This document shows positions 55,901 to 64,000 of a DNA stretch of 64,000 nucleotides, in pieces; the stretch's first letter is position 1; each line of letters begins with the position of its first letter. Below the pieces are notes generated by a model. It saw only the letters and a program-made list of their open reading frames with translations, searched no databases and was not told where the DNA came from. The DNA is taken from positions 20,127,764 to 20,191,763 of the forward strand of contig CM059972.1 of assembly GCA_030490835.1 (NCBI GenBank). Direction: 5' to 3'. This stretch comes from Annona cherimola (taxonomy: Eukaryota; Streptophyta; Magnoliopsida; Magnoliales; Annonaceae). The translations under genes were made by a program, and so were the position numbers.

Positions 55901-58900
55901 ATGGGATAGAAAAAGATTGTATATTAGAAAATAAAATAATGTATTAAGAATAAAAAAGTAATATTGTAAGCGAGGAAAAGTTAATGCATTAGGAAAGCAC
56001 GTATTATACAGGAATTGAAAAATAATATTAAGAACATAATTTTCACTCCATTCCAATAAAATTCTCCTAAATAAGCCGTAAGTAAAGATATGCAAAGCTT
56101 AAACTTTCATTGCTAAAACTTCATCATCGACAATGAATTATATTTGAGATAAAAAAAAAACAATGAATTATGTGTCTTTTAATTGCTAAAATGAAACTGC
56201 AATAAAATTACATGGTTGCTAACAACTATTTAATAATAAATTTTTAACTTTCAACAACGAGTATGGTGGTTGCTAAAGCTTAATATTTACGTAGTGGGAA
56301 TCTTGTTGGATTTTATATAACATGTATATATGTACATCGGATACAACAGCTGGGCTGGATTAGCGATTAAAAAGCTTATACGTTGTTATCAAGTTTATTT
56401 ATCCTTTCTTCATCGCAATATTAATCGAATAAAAAAACAGTTTAAATAATTAAGGCTAAAGTGACAGAAGTTATAAACTGATTAAAAGATATTTTCATAA
56501 TTGACATTTATTAGTTTATCATTCAAAATTATTAAATGTGCAGTGCTTCAATGGTGCTGACACTTGACTTTCAAAATAAAAAAATGGTGCTGACACTATC
56601 AAAATATTTGGGTATTACCATCCCATTTGACACGCTTTGATGATTAAAATATAAATCAATGTGTAATCTATTCATATTGTTTAATTCTGTCAGCGTCAAA
56701 AATCATTTCAGACAAAATTTTGGATAGGTCATACCTACGTAAAAATTTATACACTCATGTATAAATCAAAATAAAAAGTAATCAAAATTTATACACTCAT
56801 GTATATTTATATACTAAAATGTTATAATACTTCGTATAATTATTCATTTATATGGTAATAATATTTTAAATGTTTAAGATGTTAAATTAAGAATTTTAAA
56901 ATTGACATATAACTCCCAAGTTTATTCTTTAAGTTTTATTATTTTATTATATTGTGCTGACGTATATATTTGATTTGGATGAAACTTAGCTTCTTAAATA
57001 TATAAACAGTCTAAAATATAATGAATGAATTAGATGTTGACTCAACCATCAAATGGTATCAAATTGGCGAGGTGTCTTTCTTTACTAATCAATTTTTAAT
57101 TCAATTTACGGATGGATATATGTTTACCTTTGCTTCTATAATAATCTGTTGTTTCTTTGTTTCCTTTATTACACTGAAGGGTCAAGAATCCATGAAATCA
57201 GTTAACCTCATGCATTCAGTTGTTTTCTATTTTTAAAAGAAATTAATCCAAACCATTAATAATAGTTATTAATAGCTATTCATTTAATATTAAATTTTAA
57301 TTTGATCGAAACTTTTGGGCATGTTTTTCCACCACAAAACTTATCTCAACTTTTATCTAAAACTTTTCTCTCAACTATTCTACTTTTTAATTATTTCATA
57401 ATATCTTTTCGAGCTTCAATGCATAGGGCGCAAAACCCCATTTTTTAATTTTTTTTAATTTTTTTATAAAATTGTTAATCTATATGTATTTAACTTAGAT
57501 AAATGATCCTGTTAGTTTGGGCTAAACAAATGTCCAAATTAGCCCACCTCGAATAACCTATTTACAATAAATTTTTTCTTCATACACTTATTTACCTAAG
57601 TGTATTTAACATATAAACTAAGTTTTACCATTTTTGGATTTTTTTTATATATTTTTTTGATAATTTTAAACATCTATGTGTATATATGTATTTAAAATAC
57701 CTATATCTTTAAAAATCTAAAAAAAAAAATATGAACATATCTAAAAATGGTAAAACTTGATCCATATGTTAAATATACTTAGATAAACAAATATATGAAG
57801 AAAAAAATAAAAAAATTTGTTGTAAATGAGCTTTTAAAGTAGGCTAAGTGGGGCATTTATTTAGTCCGAGCTAATAGGATCGCTTCTCTTATGTATTAAG
57901 TTTTATCATTATTGAAAATTTGTATGTATGTTTTTTGATTTTTTAAAAATAGGGTATTTTAGTCATTTAAAAATGACTAAAACCTCCTATATTTTAAAAA
58001 ATTAAAAGAAATATATACATATCTTCAAAAATGATAAATTTTAGCTTATAGATTAAATACATCTAGATTAACGATTTTATAAAAAGATTTTCGAAAAGAT
58101 ATTTAAAAAATGGGTTTTGTACCATGATGCATTGAAACTTAGCATAAGGATGCATTGAAACATTCCCTGTTTTTTATACTACTATTCTAATTTTTAATCA
58201 TTTCTTCTCATCATTGCCCTAATCATATCACACCATTTTGTTCAATTTCAAATATTTTTGCATCAAAAAATTTTGTCCTAGAAGTTTTATCATCTTCCAA
58301 ACACGCCCATGTTTCAAAAGTTTAAAACCATTTCAAAATAAATACATATTTGATATAACTAACAGACTTTGAAAATGAATATACAACAGCATTACAAGAT
58401 TACCATTATAATCTATTACTTATTCGGACTGAACATATCACCATTTTAAAAATTCATGCAACTAGTTGTTTTTAATGTTTTTGCCAAAGTAAAATCCAAA
58501 CCATAAATTAAAACCGAGGCCTTATTGAAAATTTCCGTTATTTTCAAAAATCTAAAATCATTTCATAATTAACACATAACTACTACCTAATTAGGGGTGT
58601 TAATGGTCATGGTCAACCAGTTAACCTACTCGTTCAACCCGTTAATAAATGGGTTTGGGTTGGAATTTTTGAATAAATGGGTTATGATCCGCCAACCCGT
58701 TCAACCATTTAATTAAATAAACGGATTATGATTGAGGCTTCGCAACCCGTCCAGCCCGTTTATTTAACCCGTTCAACCCGTATAACTCATTTAATATAAT
58801 ATATTATAATATATATATGTAATATTTATAACAGGAATTGGCATTAAAGAGATGACTTGATATTGGAGCTGATGTTTTCAAGCCAAAATAAATTAAATTC

Positions 58901-61900
58901 AGGTATGTTAGCTTTGAATTATTTAATTTATTTAAATTTACAGACTTTATTAAAGATTTTTAGCATGAAAATTAGTAACAAACACAACCCGTTAACAACT
59001 CGTTAACCCGTTTATTAAATGGATTGTAAATGGGTTATGGTTGAAGTTTTTTAAATGGGTTAATAAACGGATTAGGGTTGAGATATATTAAATGGGTTAA
59101 GTTTAGAATTAGGCTCCAACCCGTTCATCCACCCCTGTTAGTAATACGTATACTTTGAAAATGAAAGCGGGGACAGAGGAAGAGCAGTCACACACCTTGC
59201 GGTCTTTGCCGATGTTGAGAACAATTAGTTCAACCAAGCCTTTTGTATTCATCAAGAATCCCAGCGCTATGGCCTCTCTGCGCGGCACCTTGAATGCCAA
59301 AGACACCACCACCGTCCCGGCTATCTTCCCGAAGCAGGCGGTGGTGATGACCAGCGCTAGCAAACCCCATGACTGTCCTCCTCTGATCGTCGTCACATCC
59401 GTCTTTAGCCCGCTCGAGACGAAGTAGAGCGGCAGGAAGAGCCCCGACACCAAATCCTCGATCTTCTCGATGAGCACCCCAGCAAAGGCCCCGTCCTTGG
59501 GCACCACCAGCCCCACGATGAAGGCCCCAAACAATGCATGGATGCCGATGGTATCCGTCACGAACCCGGCTGCCAGCACCACCGACAGCGTCGCGCAAAT
59601 GTACAGCTCCTTCACCGGCTCCCCATCGGGAGACCTCCGCGCCATGTACGCCAGCGCCGGGCGGATGACGACGACGGCGAAGAGCACGAAGGCGAGGCCG
59701 GTGAGGAGGACCCAGAGGGAGACGAGTGGGGAGCTGTTGGTGCCGGAGAGGGCGATGGCAAGGGCCAGGAGGATCCAGGCGGCCACGTCGTTGACGGCAG
59801 CAGCGGACATGGCCATGCGGCCGATGTCAGTGGTGAGGAGCTTGAGCTCGGCGAGGATGCGGGCGAGGACGGGAAAGGCGGTGATGGAGAGGGCGACGCC
59901 CATGAAGACGAGGAAGGGGGCGGAGCTGACCCCTTTCGAGATAGTATTGCGGAGGACGACGGAGGTGCTGATGCCCATGACGAAGGGGAGGGAGATGCCG
60001 GCGATGGCGATGACCAGGGCCTTCTTGCCGGTGCGGCGGATGGCAGCTATGTCGAGCTCGAGGCCGACGAGGAAGAGGAAGTAGAGGAGGCCGATGTTGG
60101 CCAACGTGTCAAGAACCGTGAGACTCTGCTTGGGGAACACGACGTGCAGAAAATGCTCGTTGCGCCCGATTGCTGATGGGCCCAGCAGTATCCCTCCCTG
60201 AAACAAAATTTTTTTAAAAAATATTCTCAGAATATAATATTTCCATTTTTTCTTTTTATTTTTAAATTTTATTTTGGTGTCGGAAATCCACACAGGTTGC
60301 AAGACATCACAACTTAGGAAATTGGAAAGCTCCAGCTTTCGTTTGTGGTAAATGAAGTGAAATGACTAATTGGATTTCCATCGTTATTTTTAAAAGAAAA
60401 TTCGGCGGAAACTTTTTAATATAAAGTTTTTGAAGGAGAAGTTCTTTTATACCCCCAATATTTACACATAATTTCTATTATATCTACAATATTTCATAAA
60501 TTTTTCTTATGTTCATAATAATACCCACGCAGTTAACGCTACCGTTATCTATCATATTAAAAAGACGAATTTTTTCTCTAAATTTTCTTAAATTAAAATG
60601 ATTCAACTTTAATATAACTCTTGGATCATTTAATGTCACATATTAATGATTTACTATAATCAATTGATTCATATTAGAGTTAAATTATTTCAATAGACAA
60701 AATTATCTTTACAATAGACTAGATAACGATTGTATTGACAATATGGGTATAAAAAAAATTTAGGGTGAAAAGTTATGAATACAAAAAAAATTTATAAAAT
60801 ATTATGAGTATAAAGGAATTAGGGGCAAACGTTATAGGCATGAAAGTAAATTTTTTCACTTTCAAATCTAAAATTTTTTTCTTCACAACTACCATATTTT
60901 TAATTATTTATTTACTTCTTTTTATACGACTACCTTACCTTTCGATAATTTCTACGCAACTACTCATACATCTAACTTATTTATTTTAATTTTATCATTT
61001 GTCCTCATCATCATTAATTTTATTATATTATATCATTTTTTATTTTAAAAACTTTTACACCAAAAATTTTATTTCTTCCCAAACACACCTTTAATAGAAT
61101 TTTTTTGAAATTAATAGGATAATAATATGATATAATAAAAATAATGACTGTGAGTACAATAACTAAAATTGAAATAGATAAGATAGTTCGATAGAACTAT
61201 AGGAAAAACTTAGAGAATTTTTTTTCTTTGTCCTGTCCCATCTTTTTTTTTAAAAAAAAAATACTTTATTACCACTGGGGCTCATACTTCTTGGCAATGA
61301 CCTTTTCCAGGAAAACACTATGGAAAAGTCTTCCAAAAGAGGCATTAGAATAAAAGTTTATATATATAAAGGGGATAATTCCTCTTTTTTTTTTATAAAG
61401 GAATCACTCTAGTCCTACTCCCGGTCATCCATGACAGGAGTAGAGTAAGGGTGATCCAAACGATTCATTGCCAAAAAATTATCTTTACAAATGTGTCTAC
61501 AAATAGCAACGGGTGGGTTACCCCACCAAGACTGGTAGTCCTCAGGAGAAACCAAAATCAATTCAGCTAAGGAATGAGCAACTGCATTACCCTGCCGAAG
61601 TACATGATGAGCAGAAAAGGAAGCATTGCTAGATAGGATTGACCTAATCTCATCAATGATAAAACCAACCTCAGATGAAATGGGTTCCTCTTATACCCAT
61701 AACAAATGCACATAATTCCTCTTATACTCACAACATTTTGTAAATTTCTTTTATATTCATAACATTTCACCCTAAATTTCTCTCATACTCACACTGATAA
61801 AACCGTCGTTATCTATCCAATATAAAAAATGATTTTATCTTTTTAAAAATTTTTCTATTTAAAATAAATTAACATTAATATGACTTTCAAGTTATTTAAT

Positions 61901-62771
61901 ATATTATATGAATGATTTACTACCATCAATTAAATCATGTTAAGGTTAAATTATCTCAATTAAAAAATTTTAAATGGGCATTTCAATGGAGTAGATAATG
62001 ATGATTTTAACAACGTGGGTATGAGAGGAATTTAGGGTTAAATGTTATGGGTATAAAAAGAATTTACGAAATGTTGTAGGTATAAGAGGAATTATTTGCA
62101 TTTGTTATGAGTATAAGAGGAATTATCCCTATATCAAGCTAACTTTTTTAGTTAATTTGAATTTTGCTATTTGTAGAATCAAATGCAGCCGTCTATCATG
62201 TTTTAACAACTAAAAACATTATTATTATTTGAAACTAAATTTAAGTTGTTGCATTAAATACTAAGTTTGGCCGGATGTAAGGGAAAAACAGGCTGGTCCG
62301 AGTAAGTACCACTACTTTAAGCGGTTATGAATAGCCAAACAAATATTAATAAAATTTGTTGTAATGAGCTGGGTCCCATCATTCAAACTGTCTGGAACTT
62401 GAGTGGTTGCACATGATGTTTTACTGACACCAAATTAGCGATATGCATTAACATAGTAAAATATTAGTATGGCCCTAGTTCTGCATGCAGCCTATGGAGT
62501 TCCACCAATAAATAAAAACCATTTTCTTGAAAATAGAATAGAAAATGAAGAAGAATTCTATGAATAGGCTTACAATAATCTCAGCAATGACTCTGGGCTG
62601 CCGAAGGGGCTGGAGCAGGAAAGCTAAGGTCCTGGTGAAAACGACGACCAAACAGATCTGTAATATTGCCAGCGGCAGCGCGTAGTCGAGGGGATTATCT
62701 CCTTGCCATGACCCATTCGACGTTGCCCGCATCGGCGGTGGACACACATTCGTCGCATTGTTCGTCGCCAT
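52909..62771 (-). CDS. CHX: CHX17-20 clade cation/H+ exchanger (CPA2 family), 806 aa
   Basis: Coding exons in transcript order are 62771..62574 (residues 1-66), 60197..59196 (67-400) and 54129..52909 (401-806, stop TAA). Both introns are GT-AG and phase 0, and the joined 2421 bases are open. The N-terminus ([20 protein letters not shown], then ALPLAILQI) is typical of the CHX17-19 group. The Na_H_exchanger membrane domain spans about residues 30-430. Residues known to matter in CHX17 are present: E113 (GLELD), N202-D203 (AAVNDVAAW), K357 (FGKIAG) and K385 (NTKGLVE), each offset by two. The ~375-residue soluble C-terminal region has the usual MAIxS-like RPMTAIS and [10 protein letters not shown] blocks and ends acidic. 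Such proteins exchange K+ for H+ on endosomal/prevacuolar membranes and affect pH and cargo sorting. Length is normal (about 800 aa). I cannot decide between CHX17, 18 and 19. Confidence 0.95.
54778..55518. mobile_element. hAT-like non-autonomous element in CHX intron 2
   Basis: Ends TAGGGTGGGAATTGGGGCGC and, at the right, CACCCCAATTCCTACCCCTA are inverted repeats. Flanks TTATAATG (54770-54777) and TTATAATT (55519-55526) match at 7 of 8. No transposase. Confidence 0.85.
55590..55800 (+). repeat. Dispersed AT-rich repeat, group I
   Basis: Contains TTATACTTTAATGAGTATGT, TAATTTACATGTAAG and ATGAAAGTTGATC in the order seen in other copies. Confidence 0.5.
56790..57060 (+). repeat. Dispersed AT-rich repeat, group I
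   Basis: Matches the group phrases AATATTTTAAATGTTTAAGA, TTTGATTTGGATGAAACTTA and ATAATGAATGAATTAGATG. The 71-codon frame at 57021-57236 starts in it and is not a gene. Confidence 0.45.
57410..58170. mobile_element. Fold-back element, terminal type TTCAATGCATA..GCGCAAAACC (type E), middle layer
   Basis: The left end GAGCTTCAATGCATAGGGCG, then CAAAACCCC, mirrors GGTTTTGTACCATGATGCAT, then TGAAAC, at the right. There the terminal phrase is duplicated (GATGCATTGAAA occurs at about 58124 and 58149). Arms are GTTAATCTATATGTATTTAA versus TTAAATACATCTAGATTAAC, with centre AAAATAGGGTATTTTAGTCA. Confidence 0.75.
57498..57888. mobile_element. Fold-back element, AGCCCGGGCT type (copy A4), innermost layer
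   Basis: Ends GATAAATGATCCTGTTAG and CTAATAGGATCGCTTCTC are inverted, flanked by TTA on both sides (57495-57497 and 57889-57891). A TTA duplication fits Tourist/PIF-Harbinger MITEs. Removing the element plus one TTA restores a continuous arm TATTTAACTTATGTATTAAG of the type E host. Confidence 0.8.
58592..59137. mobile_element. hAT-like element in CHX intron 2 next to the splice donor
   Basis: Starts TAGGGGTGTTAATGG and ends CATCCACCCCTG. Both ends are built of degenerate AACCCGTT / AATGGGTT phrases like the element at 47270. Flanks TACCTAAT and TTAGTAAT match at 5 of 8, so the insertion is old or the ends have moved. Confidence 0.6.
60420..60856. mobile_element. Group F inverted-repeat element (copy F2)
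   Basis: Subterminal phrases TTCTTTTATACCCCCAATAT and TATGAGTATAAAGGAATTAG mirror each other. The centre has CATATTAATGATTTACTATA and GATTCATATTAGAGTTAAA, shared with copies F1 and F3. Exact ends are uncertain. Confidence 0.6.
60846..61092 (-). mobile_element. MITE group D (copy D9)
   Basis: Reversed copy ending TTCCCAAACACACC. It has CTACCATATTTTTAATTAT, TTTCTACGCAACTACTCAT and TATTTTAATTTTATCATTTG. It touches or overlaps the F2 end. Confidence 0.65.
61371..62129. mobile_element. Group F inverted-repeat element (copy F1), interrupted by a LINE tail
   Basis: Ends GGGGATAATTCCTCTT and AAGAGGAATTATCCC are inverted. Flanks TATATAAA (61363-61370) and TATATCAA (62130-62137) match at 7 of 8, so this is hAT-like. 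Near both ends the TTCCTCTTATACTCA-like phrase is repeated. Bases 61387-61684 are a later LINE insertion. Confidence 0.8.
61387..61684 (-). mobile_element. 5 prime-truncated LINE tail (RNase H C-terminus) in CHX intron 1
   Basis: Flanked by TTCCTCTT at 61379-61386 and 61685-61692. On the minus strand it reads [16 protein letters not shown]...[22 protein letters not shown] up to a stop at about 61438 and then an A-rich tail. This is the same LINE family as 19037..19347, but here the frame is open to its natural end. Confidence 0.85.
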
Positions 62772-62929
62772 TTCTTTCTTTTTTTTGCTTGCCTACCGGG
62801 AAACGATCAATCCAGCGTCAAATTCAGAAGGAAATCTTAATCTCTTCTCGAACGAGCGAGACCAGTTTCAGTTTGGGAGATGAAGATCAAAAAAAGTAAA
62901 AAACAGAGATGGAGGAAAATTATAAGAGG

Positions 62930-62970
62930 GCGAAAGGGGAGGGAGGGGAGAGAGAGAGAGAGAGCTTCTT
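62930..62970 (-). promoter_or_regulatory. (GA)n tract in the CHX 5 prime leader
   Basis: About nine GA units at 62949-62966 (CT on the coding strand), between the predicted start of transcription and the ATG at 62771. CT-rich leaders are common in plants. No specific factor can be named. Confidence 0.5.
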
Positions 62971-63065
62971 GGATTGAAGTGGTCAGAAGAGTTTACCCGA
63001 ATCCTGCTCCAACAGTGACGCGATCCAGAGGGAGCTTTTGTAGCGTGTGTATTCACTTTCCCTTG

Positions 63066-63075
63066 TTTATATATA
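63066..63075 (-). promoter_or_regulatory. TATA box of the CHX gene
   Basis: TATATATAAA on the minus strand in a GCTATATATAAACAAG context. It would place transcription start near 63035-63045 and give a leader of about 270 bases before the ATG at 62771. Confidence 0.65.
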
Positions 63076-63257
63076 GCAAAGAATGGGAAATGGGCTAAGC
63101 AAGAACGAATCCTTTCTGTCTCGCTCAACTGTTTCTCTCCTTTGGACTTTTTGCGCCGTGGCTTGCCACTTCTTGCGCTGTCAATTTGTTGGCAGGATAA
63201 GCAAACCTTGGGTAGCAAATTCGGGTCGGATTCAGCCTAATATGGCCTTGACCTGAT

Positions 63258-63263
63258 CACGTG
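63258..63263. promoter_or_regulatory. G-box core upstream of the CHX gene
   Basis: CACGTG in a TGATCACGTGCT context, about 190 bases upstream of the TATA box. A bZIP/bHLH site is possible by motif only. Confidence 0.35.
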
Positions 63264-63440
63264 CTTTTATATATGCCGCGGTGGGTGGGAATATTTTAGT
63301 CTTTAAATTAAAGTTAGAGTTGGGTCAACTACGTTCTAATTCTATCGGAGAATATAGCTTTATTTTATAAAGCATTAAAAATCTAAATTAAATTTCTCAT
63401 TTTCAATTCTAATTATGACAATATATATTCTTCAATTTTA

Positions 63441-63837
63441 GTGTAATTTGTAAATATACCCACGTAGTTTGATCATAATTGCAAAACATAGTCACATGGT
63501 TCCAGAAATCGCAAATTATTCTCATATAGTTTAACCATAATTACAAATATGCGTACATGCTATTATGACATCGTTACTGCACCGTCATGAGTAGGTATAT
63601 TTGCAAAAATTAAAGATACCCACTTAATTTTTGAAATTATAAATTGCAAAATACCCACATAGTTTGCAAACTTTTACAAATATACCCATGTCGTGACGAT
63701 GCAGTAACAATATGATAATCGTGTGGGTATATTTGCAATTATGGTTAAACTATGTAGGGGTAATTTGTAATTTATGAAATTACGTGTATATATTTATAAT
63801 TATGGTCTAACTAAATGAGTATATTTGCAAATCATCC
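63441..63837. mobile_element. Mutator-like MITE upstream of the CHX gene
   Basis: Left end GTGTAATTTGTAAATATACC; right end read inward GGATGATTTGCAAATATACT. Flanks TCAATTTTA (63432-63440) and TTAATTTTA (63838-63846) match at 8 of 9. The ends match the terminal repeats of the 2.26 kb MULE at 28492. The interior repeats AAATATACCCACRTAGTTT-like phrases several times. It lies about 370 bases upstream of the TATA box. Confidence 0.75.
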
Positions 63838-64000
63838 TTAATTTTAATTAAATATTTTCCTAGTTAAAATTTTCAATAGAATTTATTACTTAAATTTAAT
63901 TTTAATTATTTGACTCTAGTTTGCAATATATATGAAAATATTAAGATTTTAAAATTTAACTTGCATTTTCAATCTACATTATCAATTTGGGCTCGACCAA

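Larger units (their letters stand above)
57317..58309 (-). mobile_element. MITE group D (copy D8), outermost layer of a three-layer nest
   Basis: It begins GGGCATGTTTTTCCACC and ends CTTCCAAACACGCCCA. Left part (to about 57408) and right part (from about 58171: ATACTACTATTCTAATTTTT, ATCATATCACACCATTTTG) are the two halves of a reversed group D MITE. Confidence 0.75.
54130..59195 (-). other. Intron 2 of the CHX gene (5.1 kb)
   Basis: The donor is AAG|GTGTGT at 59195 and the acceptor is GTGTACAG ending at 54130. At least half is transposon: a hAT-like element (54778..55518), group I repeat pieces (55590-55800, 56790-57060), a three-layer nest (57317..58309) and another hAT-like element (58592..59137). 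The latter ends only about 58 bases from the donor. A T run lies at 54325-54348. Confidence 0.85.
60198..62573 (-). other. Intron 1 of the CHX gene (2.4 kb)
   Basis: Donor ATT|GTAAGC at 62573, acceptor TTTGTTTCAG ending at 60198. Contains a group F element, a group D MITE and a second group F element with a LINE tail inside it. Confidence 0.85.

Noticed and set aside
58592..59137. Telomere-like AACCCGTT / TTAACCC phrases
   Set aside because: They are irregular in length and phase, occur at both ends of transposons, and lack the exact TTTAGGG repeat of plant telomeres.
59470..60176. 204- and 212-codon plus-strand open frames
   Set aside because: Antisense shadows of CHX exon 2. The minus-strand frame has full homology to cation/H+ exchangers.
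62868..63218. 116-codon minus-strand frame upstream of the CHX start
   Set aside because: It covers the predicted leader and TATA box and has no recognisable domain.

Overview
The window is nuclear DNA of a flowering plant. It has spliced genes with GT-AG introns, a TATA-type promoter, strongly AT-rich intergenic DNA, and plant-type LTR, LINE, hAT, Mutator and Tourist-like elements. I see no bacterial, organellar or viral gene, no tRNA or rRNA gene and no CRISPR array. The species cannot be fixed. GC-rich exons of the cation/H+ exchanger in an AT-rich setting would fit a monocot or an early-diverging angiosperm, but that is only inference.

There are three convincing protein genes. (1) A small intron-less gene on the plus strand (CDS 1315..1704) encodes a 129-residue uncharacterised basic protein. 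(2) A minus-strand gene (coding exons between 4918 and 7150, 5 prime UTR exon near 8901-9070) encodes a 340-residue TVP38/TMEM64 (DedA/VTT, 'SNARE-associated Golgi') membrane protein. (3) A minus-strand gene (three coding exons at 62574..62771, 59196..60197 and 52909..54129) encodes an 806-residue CHX17-20-clade cation/H+ exchanger. Its 2.4 kb and 5.1 kb introns are packed with transposons. I reconstructed splice sites by eye; every junction is GT-AG and keeps the frame.

The roughly 43 kb between the TVP38 gene and the CHX gene (about 9.1-52.6 kb) holds no intact gene I can support. It is layered transposon debris: a 3.97 kb LTR unit flanked by AGTAA (21833..25803, probably a solo LTR), a 181 bp solo LTR (14871..15051), a Copia 5 prime LTR with primer-binding site and decayed gag (38584..39775), two 5 prime-truncated LINE tails with target-site duplications, a 2.26 kb Mutator-like element carrying foreign-looking sequence (28492..30750), and several hAT-like elements with 8-bp duplications.

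The most unusual signal is a group of about 16 fold-back elements of 250-400 bp. They share one internal arm (around TTAATCTAAGTGTATTTAA and TTTTACCATTTTTGGA) but carry at least seven different terminal sequences. Several are nested in one another, so relative insertion order can be read directly. The clearest case is a three-layer nest inside CHX intron 2 (57317..58309).
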